Positions 1 to 7,766 of a DNA stretch of 10,624 nt are shown piece by piece; position 1 is the stretch's first letter, and each line of letters opens with the position of its first letter. Source of the DNA: Rhodospirillaceae bacterium. Lineage in GTDB: Bacteria > Pseudomonadota > Alphaproteobacteria > UBA7985. The stretch spans positions 1 to 10,624 of the forward strand of contig PAFB01000008.1 in the NCBI GenBank assembly GCA_002700865.1, read 5' to 3'. Both the position numbers and the translations under genes were made by a program. A model generated the notes under the pieces. That model saw only the letters and a list, made by a program, of their open reading frames with translations. It was not told where the DNA came from and ran no database searches.

Positions 1-585
1 ACGGTCTTCTACTCGCTGGTGGTCTATTCTGCCGCGGTGCAATTCGCAGCACTTGGGACGGACACGGCTTTGGGCGCGGTGCTGGCGCTGATCTCCGGTA
101 GCCTGTTCATCTGTACCCGCAACGTCCTCATGTCATTGGACATGGCGCTGGAATCGCGCGGACGGCGAATAGAGTTGCTTTCCATGGCCGGTTTGGTCGA
201 TGCGGCCTGGGCCATGTCGCGGGGCTACAAAAAGGAAGACTTCTGGGGCTATTTCTGGGGACAGGCGATTGCCATTTACATCCTCTGGATGGCCGGAACC
301 ATTGTTGGCGTGCTTGCACCCATCCCTGATCATCCGCTGATTGAGGCCGCTTTTGCGGCGACGCCGGTGGTCTTCTTCTCCCTGATGATTACCCTGATTT
401 GGCGGAATGGCATCAACAAGCTTCCGCATGTGGCCAGTGCGCTGCTGACCATCCTGTGCGCCAAGGTGCTGGGGCTTCCGGATACGGCCGCAGCGCTGCT
501 CGGGGCCACCGTGGCCGGGGTTGGTTTCACCGTGCTGACGCCGCTTGAAAAACCCACTCGGGATAACCGGGGTGATGCGCCATGA
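1..585 (+). CDS. azlC: AzlC family branched-chain amino acid exporter, large subunit (5' truncated by window edge)
   Basis: Large membrane subunit of an AzlCD-type exporter, a family known for efflux of branched-chain amino acids and analogues across the inner membrane. The reading frame is open from base 1, so the true start lies upstream; 194 codons are visible of a protein usually about 230-250 residues long. The visible part begins with the conserved AzlC stretch resembling S-L-V-V-Y-S-A-A-V-Q-F-A-A-L, followed by several hydrophobic segments separated by short basic loops. The stop codon overlaps the azlD start (ATGA at 582-585), the usual translational coupling of this pair. Family assignment is firm from the motif, the hydrophobicity and the partner gene. 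The actual substrate cannot be read from sequence. Confidence 0.87.
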   Translation, partial: TVFYSLVVYSAAVQFAALGTDTALGAVLALISGSLFICTRNVLMSLDMALESRGRRIELLSMAGLVDAAWAMSRGYKKEDFWGYFWGQAIAIYILWMAGTIVGVLAPIPDHPLIEAAFAATPVVFFSLMITLIWRNGINKLPHVASALLTILCAKVLGLPDTAAALLGATVAGVGFTVLTPLEKPTRDNRGDAP

Positions 586-899
586 GGCTGGAAGTCGTTC
601 TCATTGGTATGGCGCTGTCGGCTGTGGTCATGATCAGCCGCATGGGACCCTTTGCCCTGCTCGCCGGTCGCAGCATTCACCCCCGCCTGCGGAAACTGAT
701 CGAAGTCATGCCCGGCTGCGCCATTGCCGGATTTCTGATCACCTGGGCGCTGCCGGCCGAGGGTGAAGCCATGGTTGAAAAGCTGCCACTGTGGCTGGGC
801 AGTCTGACCGGCATTGCGATTTGTTGGCCAACGGGACGCCTGCTGCTGAGCATTGTCGCGGGCCTGAGCGTGGCCTCGCTAGGCAGTCTCGTCCTGTAA
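582..899 (+). CDS. azlD: AzlD family transporter small subunit
   Basis: A 105-residue, very hydrophobic protein with about three to four membrane segments. It is the small partner of AzlC in branched-chain amino acid export. The N-terminal part (about residues 5-30) has the AzlD pattern of a hydrophobic helix followed by S-R-M-G-P-F. A second conserved part, R-K-L-I-E-V-M-P-G-C-A-I-A, lies near residues 37-50. Length is normal for the family. The start is the ATG overlapping the azlC stop, with a G-rich stretch just upstream that can serve as a ribosome binding site. The 3' end overlaps by 21 bases the 3' end of the convergent PPDK-like gene, leaving no room for an intergenic terminator between them. 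Confidence 0.87.
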   Translation: MRLEVVLIGMALSAVVMISRMGPFALLAGRSIHPRLRKLIEVMPGCAIAGFLITWALPAEGEAMVEKLPLWLGSLTGIAICWPTGRLLLSIVAGLSVASLGSLVL

Positions 900-2903
900 A
901 GCCGCCTGAGCCGCCGCCAATCGCGCGATCGGCACACGGTAGGGCGAGCACGACACGCTGTTGAAACCCAGATCGTGCGCCAACGTCACCGACGCCGGTT
1001 CAGCACCCTGCTCCCCGCACAGCCCCATGGGCATGTCGGCTTTGTTCAACCGACCGCGCTCAACCGCGATGGCCAGCAGCTCACCCACACCCTGCTCATC
1101 AAGCACCCGAAACGGATTATAGGCCAGCAGACCGAGATTGCGGTATTCGGGCATGAAAGTCCCGGCATCATCCCGCGACAGTCCAAAGGCCAACTGGGTC
1201 AGGTCGTTGGTGCCAAAGGAGAAGAAATCGCAATCCTGCGCGATTTCCTCAGCCCGCAAGCACGCGCGCGGGGTTTCGATCATGGCGCCGATCCCGATGC
1301 TCTGACGCGCGTCTTCGGTGACAATCGGCTCCAGCCGCTCACGCAGGATGGCGACTTCGGAGGCGGAGGAAATAAGCGGCAGCATGATATCGACATGCGG
1401 CTGAACCCCCTGCTTGCGCGCCTGCCGACAGGCGGCCATCAGGGCGCGCACCTGAGATTCGTAAATCTCGGGGAACATGATCCCCAGGCGGCACCCGCGC
1501 AGCCCCATCATCGGGTTGGCCTCGCGCAGGGCCTCCAGCCGCCGCTGGATGCGCAGCAGGCCCAGTCCGGTTGCCTCAGCCAGTTGCTCGATTTCACCGC
1601 TTTCAGATGGCAAAAACTCGTGCAGCGGCGGGTCCAGCAAGCGCACCGTAACCGGCTTGCCCTGCAGCACCATCAGCAGGCGCAGGAACTCAGCCTGAAC
1701 CAGTGGCTCAAGCTCCTTGAGCACGGCTTCACGGGCGTCTACGGTCTCGGCAAGGATCATGCGCTGCACGTCGCCGAGCCGTTCAGCGTTCAGGAACATG
1801 TGTTCAGTCCGGCACAATCCGATGCCTTCCGCGCCGAAGTGCAGCGCCAGTTCGACTTCAGCAACGGTTTCAGCATTGGCGAGGACGTCCATCGAGCGCG
1901 TGGCGTCACACCAGCCCATGATCTTGTCAAAGGCCTCTGGCAGGGTCGGTTCCTGCGTTTCAACCCGCCCCGGCAATACCCGGCCGGAGGTGCCATCGAT
2001 GGTCAACCAATCGCCCTCATAGAACAGCTGATCACCGATTTTCAGCGTGCGGCTTTCCGGGTCGATGTCCATATCGCGCACCCCGACCACGCACGGCTTA
2101 CCCAGCCCGCGCGCGATTACGGCCGCATGGCTGGTCATGCCGCCCGCGCGGGTGACAACGCCAGCGGCGACGGTAATGGCGCGGATGTCTTCCGGCGTGG
2201 TTTCCTTGCGCACCAACAGCACGGGACCGGCCCCCGAGGTCTGCGCAACGTCAATCGCGTCGCGCGCGGAGAAATAGATGCGCCCGGCAACAGCACCCGG
2301 ACTGGCGTTAATGCCGCTGGCGATGGTCAGGTTTTCACCGCCGGGGGCCAATCGGGGGTGCAGCAGCTCTTCAAGGTCCAACGCCGAAATCTGCTTCAGG
2401 CCCTGAGCCTGAGACAAATGCCCCTGCTCAACCAGGTCGACCAGAGCGGTGAATTTTTGCCGGGGCGAAAGTGCCAGAGGCTCCGCGTCAAAGATTTTGC
2501 CTTCTGCCACCGTCAGCTTGAGCGGTTGACCCAGCGTGGCCTCCGCCTGTGCCGTCAGCTCGCCGTCGGTGGCTTCGCCGGTCATGGCGTCGCGGCTGTC
2601 GATTTCGACCAGCGTGGCGGCGGGGGTCTCCTGAATGATCCAGTGCTGGGGTTCAGCGTCGACCAGCCCGAGCATAAGCGCACGGTCGAGCGCCTGCCGC
2701 TGCTGCGCGAGGGCGCTGTCGAGATCGCCGTCCGTGATGGACGTCGCCGCCCGCAGACGCGCGCCCTCGTAACGCAGCGAAATATCAGCAGAAAACGTCT
2801 GTGCGGCGGCCGCAACGTCGGCTTCAGTCGCGCACAGCGTCAAAGGGGCGACAGGTAATCCCGCCGCCGCCAGTTTCTCAAGACGTTCAGCTACTTTTGC
2901 CAT
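879..2903 (-). CDS. Pyruvate phosphate dikinase-like protein lacking a recognisable ATP-grasp domain
   Basis: A 674-residue member of the PEP-utilising enzyme family; ordinary PPDK is about 870-890 residues. Residues about 142-185 match the PPDK linker, ending in E-E-L-L-H-P. The phosphohistidine domain follows, with G-G-M-T-S-H-A at 254-260 (phospho-acceptor His259). The C-terminal PEP/pyruvate barrel (about 325-670) keeps the residues known from PPDK: Arg365 in G-L-C-R-T-E-H, Arg421 in R-L-L-D-P-P-L-H-E-F, Glu543 in M-I-E-T-P-R, Asn566 in F-G-T-N-D-L-T-Q and Cys629 in G-L-C-G-E-Q-G. In place of the roughly 340-residue ATP-binding domain there are only about 110 residues without its Gly-rich or S-V-R-S-type motifs. 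Faint traces remain (A-G-L-P-V-A-P near 14-20, M-T-G-E near 107-110). The gene starts with ATG 31 bases after glyS, behind a weak ribosome site. I infer phosphotransfer between the His and PEP/pyruvate without ATP use. Enzyme I of the PTS is less likely, because the linker and His motif are PPDK-like. Confidence 0.85.
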   Translation of the reverse strand: MAKVAERLEKLAAAGLPVAPLTLCATEADVAAAAQTFSADISLRYEGARLRAATSITDGDLDSALAQQRQALDRALMLGLVDAEPQHWIIQETPAATLVEIDSRDAMTGEATDGELTAQAEATLGQPLKLTVAEGKIFDAEPLALSPRQKFTALVDLVEQGHLSQAQGLKQISALDLEELLHPRLAPGGENLTIASGINASPGAVAGRIYFSARDAIDVAQTSGAGPVLLVRKETTPEDIRAITVAAGVVTRAGGMTSHAAVIARGLGKPCVVGVRDMDIDPESRTLKIGDQLFYEGDWLTIDGTSGRVLPGRVETQEPTLPEAFDKIMGWCDATRSMDVLANAETVAEVELALHFGAEGIGLCRTEHMFLNAERLGDVQRMILAETVDAREAVLKELEPLVQAEFLRLLMVLQGKPVTVRLLDPPLHEFLPSESGEIEQLAEATGLGLLRIQRRLEALREANPMMGLRGCRLGIMFPEIYESQVRALMAACRQARKQGVQPHVDIMLPLISSASEVAILRERLEPIVTEDARQSIGIGAMIETPRACLRAEEIAQDCDFFSFGTNDLTQLAFGLSRDDAGTFMPEYRNLGLLAYNPFRVLDEQGVGELLAIAVERGRLNKADMPMGLCGEQGAEPASVTLAHDLGFNSVSCSPYRVPIARLAAAQAALQDETA

Positions 2904-2934
2904 AGGGTTCCACGCAATCGCTGGACGCAGGCAA

Positions 2935-5022
2935 TCAGCCTTCCAGCGCAGACAAACGGACCACGGAATCTACAGAACCGAGAAACTGAGACAAGAGCGC
3001 AAGTCGGTTTTCTCGGGCCGCTGCGACATCAGCGTTGACCATGACGCTTTCGAAGAAGTCATCGATAGGTGCGCGTAACTTGGCCAGTTCACCGAATGTT
3101 GCCCCGAAATCCTCAGCCGCAAGGTACTCCCCGGCCTTCGACCCCGCTAAAGCGGCGTGTAATGCGCGCTCAGCCGGTTCGTCAAAAAGGCTGGCATCGA
3201 CTGAACCAACGGTCAGCGCGCCTTTGGCTTTTTTCGCCTCTGCACGCAGAATGTTGGCCGCGCGGCGGTATCCGGCGAGCAAATCGGTGCCGGAGTCAGT
3301 GCCGACAAAGTCGCGCAGAGCTTCAACTCGCTTGGTCACGCGAACCAAATCATCGTCCATGCTCGCCCCGGCTTCGAACACCGCAGCGATCCAGTCATGC
3401 CGCAACCCCCGGTCCTTGAGCGTGACTTTCATACGGTCAGCGATAAAGCCCAGCAGGTCGGCGGACACGTCGCTATTACCCCCGTAAAGCATCTCGGCTT
3501 CGCGGAAGGCGTTGACCAGCGGAATACGGATGTCGTTCTCGACCAGCAAACGCACGACACCCAGCGCAGCGCGGCGCAGGGCAAAGGGATCTTTGGACCC
3601 CGTCGGTTTTTCGTCGATCCGCCAGAACCCGACCAGCGCATCAATCTTGTCGGCCAGCGCAACCGCCACTGACAGCGGCGCAGAGGGGCAGTTGTCGTTT
3701 GGTCCCAGCGGTGAATAGTGCTCGCTAATCGCCTGCGCAATGGCAGCATCTTCACCGTCATGAGTGGCGTAGTAGGCGCCCATGACGCCCTGTAACTCCG
3801 GAAACTCTCCGACCATACCCGTGGTCAAATCGGCCTTTGACAAGCGCGCCGCTGAGCGCGCGGCGTCGCGGTCTGCGCCTGTGATGTGCGAGCTGAGCCA
3901 GGCGGCCAGCGGCCCCATGCGGTCACTACGGTCGCCCACAGAGCCAAGTTTGGCGTGGAAAACGATGGACGAAAGCGCTGGCACACGGGTATCCAGCGCA
4001 TCGCGCCGGTCCTGATTCCAGAAGAATTCAGCATCAGACAACCGCGCTGCAAGCACGCGCTCGTTGCCGCCGGCGATCCGGGAAAAGGTCTCCGCCTCGC
4101 GCTTACCATCGGCGACCGTGATGAAGTAGGGCGCGAGTGTGCCGTCGGGTTGCTGCAGGGCAAAATACTTCTGGTGCTCCTTCATTGACAGCACCAGCAC
4201 TTCCTTGGGAACAGCCATAAACCGGTCGGGGATCTGTCCGCGAACGATGGTTGGCCACTCAACCAGCCCGGTGACTTCGCTGAGTAGGCCCGCGTCTTCG
4301 ATGAGGACACAGCCAACCTCGTGGGCTGCCTGACGCGCACCGGTGAGGATAGTCTCAGCGCGCTCAGTGGGATTGACGACGACCGAACCCTCGCGGAGTT
4401 GGTCTTCGAAGGTCGCGGGGTTGGAGAGGGCAATAGCCCCCGAGCCAGAAAAGCGATGCCCTTCGGTTTCTCGGCCAAAGGGGATGCTTTCACCGTTCCC
4501 CAGATCCAGCGCGCCGGGCACCACGCTGTTCCCGAACAGCGCAACAATCCGGTGAAGCGGGCGCACCCAGCGGAATGAGCCTCTGCCCCAACGCATGGAT
4601 TTGGGCCAGGTAAAATCGCGGATAGACTTTTCAATCAGGCCCGGCAGCAGGTCGAGGGTTTGCTGGCCCTTGATGTGTTGAACGGCGAAATAAAAGTTGC
4701 CTTTGGGGGTCTCGCGCAGTTCAGCCTGATCCAGCGAAGCGAGACCATTGGCGGTCAGGAACCCGGCCACGGCCTGTTCCGGCGCGCCTTCACGCGGTCC
4801 GCGGCGCTCTTCGCTGCGGTCAGCCTGAGACACCGGAATATCAGCGATCCGCAAAGCTATGTGGCGCGGGGCGTACCAGACATCGACCGCGCCCACGCTC
4901 AGGCCCTCAGCCTTGAGCGCATCTGCCATGGATTTAGCGAGATCGTTCGCCGCGCCCTTTTGCATGCGGGCGGGGATTTCTTCGGAAAACAGGTCGATCA
5001 ACAGGGTTTCGGTCGCGCTCAT
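2935..5022 (-). CDS. glyS: Glycine--tRNA ligase beta subunit
   Basis: Beta chain of the heterotetrameric (alpha2beta2) bacterial glycyl-tRNA synthetase, which charges tRNA-Gly in the cytoplasm. This chain supplies tRNA recognition and anticodon binding. Its 695 residues match the usual length. Family signatures are present in order: L-F-S-E-E-I-P-A-R-M at 11-20, K-S-M-R-W-G at 141-146, P-K-E-V-L-V-L-S-M-K-E-H-Q near 272-284, R-L-S-D-A-E-F-F-W at 327-335, and the segment with A-D-K-I-D-A-L-V-G-F at 457-466 followed by G-S-K-D-P-F-A-L-R-R. The start codon is an ATG two bases after the glyQ stop. A strong GGAGGT ribosome site (minus strand, 5029-5034) sits seven to eight bases upstream, so the two subunits are translationally linked. 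No frameshift or missing block is seen. Confidence 0.97.
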   Translation of the reverse strand: MSATETLLIDLFSEEIPARMQKGAANDLAKSMADALKAEGLSVGAVDVWYAPRHIALRIADIPVSQADRSEERRGPREGAPEQAVAGFLTANGLASLDQAELRETPKGNFYFAVQHIKGQQTLDLLPGLIEKSIRDFTWPKSMRWGRGSFRWVRPLHRIVALFGNSVVPGALDLGNGESIPFGRETEGHRFSGSGAIALSNPATFEDQLREGSVVVNPTERAETILTGARQAAHEVGCVLIEDAGLLSEVTGLVEWPTIVRGQIPDRFMAVPKEVLVLSMKEHQKYFALQQPDGTLAPYFITVADGKREAETFSRIAGGNERVLAARLSDAEFFWNQDRRDALDTRVPALSSIVFHAKLGSVGDRSDRMGPLAAWLSSHITGADRDAARSAARLSKADLTTGMVGEFPELQGVMGAYYATHDGEDAAIAQAISEHYSPLGPNDNCPSAPLSVAVALADKIDALVGFWRIDEKPTGSKDPFALRRAALGVVRLLVENDIRIPLVNAFREAEMLYGGNSDVSADLLGFIADRMKVTLKDRGLRHDWIAAVFEAGASMDDDLVRVTKRVEALRDFVGTDSGTDLLAGYRRAANILRAEAKKAKGALTVGSVDASLFDEPAERALHAALAGSKAGEYLAAEDFGATFGELAKLRAPIDDFFESVMVNADVAAARENRLALLSQFLGSVDSVVRLSALEG

Positions 5023-5024
5023 GA

Positions 5025-5963
5025 TCAGACCTCCACGGACATGGGTTGAGGTTGCTCCCCGCGCCCGCCGGGACTGTCGGCCCAGGCTTCCGCACAGCCC
5101 TTGGCCAGCGCCCTGACACGACCGATGTAGGCCTGCCGCTCAGTCACCGAAATCACGCCACGGGCGTCCAACAGGTTGAACAGGTGCGAGGCCTTCATGG
5201 TTTGGTCGTAGGCCGGCAGCGACAATGGTGGGGTTTGGCTGAGCAGGTGCTGAGACATGGCCTCGGCGTCCTTGAAATGCTGGAACAGCGCTTCGGTATC
5301 GGCGTGTTCGAAGTTGTAGGCGGAGAACTCCTGCTCCGCTTGCAGGAAGACATCGCCGTAACACTTGCCGCCTTGCTCCGTGGGGATGCCATCCCAGTCC
5401 AGCTCATAGACATTGTCCACGCCCTGCACATACATGATCAGACGTTCAAGCCCATAGGTGAGTTCCAGCGGAACCGGGTTGCAGTCGATCCCGCCAACTT
5501 GCTGGAAATAGGTAAACTGGCTGACTTCCATCCCGTCACACCAGATTTCCCAGCCAAGTCCCCAAGCCCCTAAAGTCGGGCTTTCCCAGTCGTCTTCGAC
5601 GAAGCGAACGTCGTGCTTTTGCAGATCGATGCCCAGCACTTCGAGCGATCCAAGATACAAAGCCTGCGCATTTACCGGGCTGGGCTTCATCAGGACCTGG
5701 AACTGGTAATAATGCTGCAACCGGTTGGGGTTGGCGCCGTAGCGTCCGTCGGTCGGGCGGCGCGAGGGCTGGACGTAGGCGGCGTTCCAGATGGTGTCGC
5801 CGATTGAACGCAGCGTCGTTGCCGGGTGAAACGTCCCGGCGCCGACTTCCATGTCGTAGGGCTGCAGGACGACACAGCCCTGCTCAGCCCAATAAGTCTG
5901 CAGGTTCAGGACGAGGCGCTGAAAACAAGTTGCCTTGTCAGCCTTTTGCTTCTGAAAAGTCAC
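5025..5963 (-). CDS. glyQ: Glycine--tRNA ligase alpha subunit
   Basis: Alpha chain of glycyl-tRNA synthetase, carrying the class II catalytic core that activates glycine with ATP. It is 312 residues long, close to the usual 290-310. Hallmarks are Y-W-A-E-Q-G-C-V-V-L-Q-P-Y-D at 24-37, followed by M-E-V-G-A-G-T-F-H-P; Q-P-S-R-R-P-T-D-G-R-Y-G at 65-76; D-D-W-E-S-P-T-L-G-A-W-G at 124-135; and P-L-E-L-T-Y-G-L-E-R-L at 165-175. The start is a GTG at 5963. An in-frame TGA lies five codons upstream, and the next ATG falls inside the conserved core, so GTG is the only sensible start; a GAGAG lies 10-14 bases before it. The 136-base gap to sppA (5964-6099) presumably holds the glyQS promoter, but I found no convincing -35/-10 pair there. 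Confidence 0.97.
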   Translation of the reverse strand: MTFQKQKADKATCFQRLVLNLQTYWAEQGCVVLQPYDMEVGAGTFHPATTLRSIGDTIWNAAYVQPSRRPTDGRYGANPNRLQHYYQFQVLMKPSPVNAQALYLGSLEVLGIDLQKHDVRFVEDDWESPTLGAWGLGWEIWCDGMEVSQFTYFQQVGGIDCNPVPLELTYGLERLIMYVQGVDNVYELDWDGIPTEQGGKCYGDVFLQAEQEFSAYNFEHADTEALFQHFKDAEAMSQHLLSQTPPLSLPAYDQTMKASHLFNLLDARGVISVTERQAYIGRVRALAKGCAEAWADSPGGRGEQPQPMSVEV

Positions 5964-6099
5964 GGGGTCTGGCTCTCAGGTGATAACGATGTTGGTGCAG
6001 ACCCTAACCGCTCGCGCAGCGGGAAAACAGCAGCGATCCAACGGGACGCCCCCGCCTGCCCTGCAACCCTCATCCCACTGTTTACCGGTCTTCAGGCGC

Positions 6100-6975
6100 T
6101 TAAAGCCCGTATTGACCCCAAAGCGCACGCTGCTCCAGTGCTGTGATGGCCGCATTGATGGGGTCCTGCCCACCGCCATGGCGGGAACCCAGCAGGTTGA
6201 GGAACGACAGACCGCGCTTGCGCTTGTTAACCAGCTTGATCTGCACTTTCTCGCCAAAGCGCGCACGCAGGGTGGAACGCATGTCCCCTACGCCGTCCAC
6301 CATGCCCAACTCCAACGCTTTTTCGCCGAGGAAAACATCACCGTTCATCAGGCTACGCGGGTCTTCGACCTTGAACTTGCCGCCCCGGCGCTGCTCGACA
6401 AAGCTGCGAAAAATCTCGTGCAAGTCCAGTTGCAGCGATTTGATCCATGCCACGTCACTGTCCTTTTCAGCGCTGAAGGGGTCCAGACGCGACTTGTTTT
6501 CACCCGCCGTATACAGCCGCCGCTCAACCCCGAGCTTTTCCATCAACCCGGTAAAGCCAAACCCACCGCTGATCACGCCAATCGAGCCAACAATCGACGC
6601 GGGATCGGCGACGATTTCATCGGCAGCACAGGCCAGCCAGTAACCGCCGCTGGCGGCTACGTCTTCGGTAAAGGCAATCACCGGAACCCCCTTTTCATCC
6701 GCCAACTGGCGAATGCGGGCGGCGATGAGGTTGGACTGAACCGGACTGCCACCCGGCGAGTTGATCAGCAGCGCGACCGCCGACAGACCGGCGGGCTTGA
6801 AGGTCTTTTCAATATCTGCTGCCAGCGTTTCGAGATTCAGCACAGGGCCACTGCCACCCAGCGGGCCATTGCTCTTGGCCGGGCTGATCACCCCATGAAG
6901 ACGCAGCACATTCACCCGGCCAGCCCCACCAGAGGACTCGACCAGACGGTTCAGAAGAGGAATTTGCTTAAGCAT
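6100..6975 (-). CDS. sppA: S49 family peptidase (SppA/SohB-like signal peptide peptidase)
   Basis: A serine peptidase of family S49, which in bacteria degrades cleaved signal peptides and membrane-associated fragments using a Ser/Lys dyad. The protein is 291 residues, the short single-domain form rather than the roughly 600-residue duplicated E. coli SppA. I-N-S-P-G-G-S at 71-77 is the family's glycine loop. Ser109 in D-V-A-A-S-G-G-Y-W is the expected nucleophile and Lys161 in G-E-N-K-S-R-L-D-P-F the expected general base, so it looks active. The N-terminus (M-L-K-Q-I-P-L-L-N-R-L) has no signal peptide or membrane helix, so it is probably cytoplasmic or only peripherally membrane-bound. The gene starts three bases after the stop of the crotonase-family gene, with AAGG about ten bases before the ATG, implying cotranscription. 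Confidence 0.92.
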   Translation of the reverse strand: MLKQIPLLNRLVESSGGAGRVNVLRLHGVISPAKSNGPLGGSGPVLNLETLAADIEKTFKPAGLSAVALLINSPGGSPVQSNLIAARIRQLADEKGVPVIAFTEDVAASGGYWLACAADEIVADPASIVGSIGVISGGFGFTGLMEKLGVERRLYTAGENKSRLDPFSAEKDSDVAWIKSLQLDLHEIFRSFVEQRRGGKFKVEDPRSLMNGDVFLGEKALELGMVDGVGDMRSTLRARFGEKVQIKLVNKRKRGLSFLNLLGSRHGGGQDPINAAITALEQRALWGQYGL

Positions 6976-6978
6976 GTT

Positions 6979-7740
6979 TTATTGACCTTTGAAGGTTGGA
7001 CGCCGGCGCTGGTTAAAGGCTTGAACCGCCTCGGCGTAGTCTTGGCTGTCGTACAGTTGGTCGGTCAGGGTCCGCTCCGCCAGACTGCCGGGGACCGGTG
7101 CTTCATTGATCAGGCGTTTGTGAGCGCGATGAGACAGGGGAGCCAGCTTCAAAATATCGTCCAAGCGGGCTTGCAGCAGGGCGTCGAGATCGTCGGCGAC
7201 GGCATTAATCAGCCCGATCCGATGGGCTTCCTCAGCATCAATAGTACGGGCGGTGTAAACGAGGTCAAAGGTGTGACCGGGCCCGACCATCCGATGCAAC
7301 CGCTCCAGCGGCCAGGCGTTATAGGCAAAACTCATCTTGGCGGGCGGCACGCAGAATTGGGCGACGGATGCTGCAAAGCGTAAATCGCAGGCCAGCGCGA
7401 TCATCAACCCGCCACCAAAGCAGGCTCCATGCAGGCGCGCGAGCGTCGGCACCGGAATTGCGGCGAGGGACCGCAAAGCACGATCAACCTCGGCATTGTA
7501 GGCCTGAGCGGCCGCCGCGCCCATGCGGATTTCTGCAAATTCCGTGATGTCCCCACCCGCGCTGAATGCCCGCGCTCCTGCGCCCGCGATAACCACCGCG
7601 CGCAAGTCTTCGCGACGCCCCAAATCGTGACACAGGCTTGCCAGCCGCTGCCAGTCATCCAGCGCGAGTGCGTTGAGGCGCTCGGGGGCGTTAAGGGTCA
7701 GGCGTGCAACGCCGCTGTCTTCGATAGAGAGATCAAACAT
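6979..7740 (-). CDS. Enoyl-CoA hydratase/isomerase (crotonase) family protein without the classical catalytic glutamates
   Basis: A 253-residue crotonase-fold protein acting on an acyl-CoA thioester. The oxyanion-hole segments are intact: A-F-S-A-G-G-D-I at 58-65 and H-G-A-C-F-G-G-G at 104-111. The C-terminal A-F-N-Q-R-R-R-P-T-F matches the usual family ending. In classical hydratase the two acid/base glutamates lie in G-G-G-C-E-L-A and F-G-Q-P-E. The corresponding residues here are Met113 (G-G-G-L-M-I-A) and Pro133 (F-C-V-P-P-A). Water addition to a 2-enoyl-CoA is therefore doubtful, and an isomerase, hydrolase, decarboxylase or other crotonase reaction is possible. The start is the ATG at 7740, preceded by only a weak ribosome site. 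It lies 26 bases after the ArsR gene and three bases before sppA, so the three may be cotranscribed. The substrate is unknown. Confidence 0.88.
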   Translation of the reverse strand: MFDLSIEDSGVARLTLNAPERLNALALDDWQRLASLCHDLGRREDLRAVVIAGAGARAFSAGGDITEFAEIRMGAAAAQAYNAEVDRALRSLAAIPVPTLARLHGACFGGGLMIALACDLRFAASVAQFCVPPAKMSFAYNAWPLERLHRMVGPGHTFDLVYTARTIDAEEAHRIGLINAVADDLDALLQARLDDILKLAPLSHRAHKRLINEAPVPGSLAERTLTDQLYDSQDYAEAVQAFNQRRRPTFKGQ

Positions 7741-7766
7741 GCCCGCGTTTTAGCAAGGCACGGCGC

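Noticed and set aside
975..2858. A 627-codon open frame on the + strand
   Set aside because: It lies fully antisense to the PPDK-like gene, whose protein shows clear conserved motifs. The + strand product is rich in Gln, Arg, His and Gly with no recognisable domain, typical of a shadow frame in GC-rich DNA.
879..2903. Reading the PPDK-like protein as PTS Enzyme I
   Set aside because: Enzyme I is about 575 residues with an HPr-binding domain and a G-G-R-T-S-H-type motif. Here the linker ending in L-L-H-P and the G-G-M-T-S-H-A motif are PPDK-type.
5964..6099. Search for a small gene, leader peptide or glycine riboswitch in the gap before glyQ
   Set aside because: I found no small frame with a ribosome site, no riboswitch-like conserved core and no strong hairpin followed by a T run. 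It probably holds only the glyQS promoter.
5980..7383. A 467-codon open frame on the + strand
   Set aside because: It is antisense to sppA and the crotonase-family gene, both of which have intact catalytic or oxyanion motifs. The predicted product has no domain and a biased composition.
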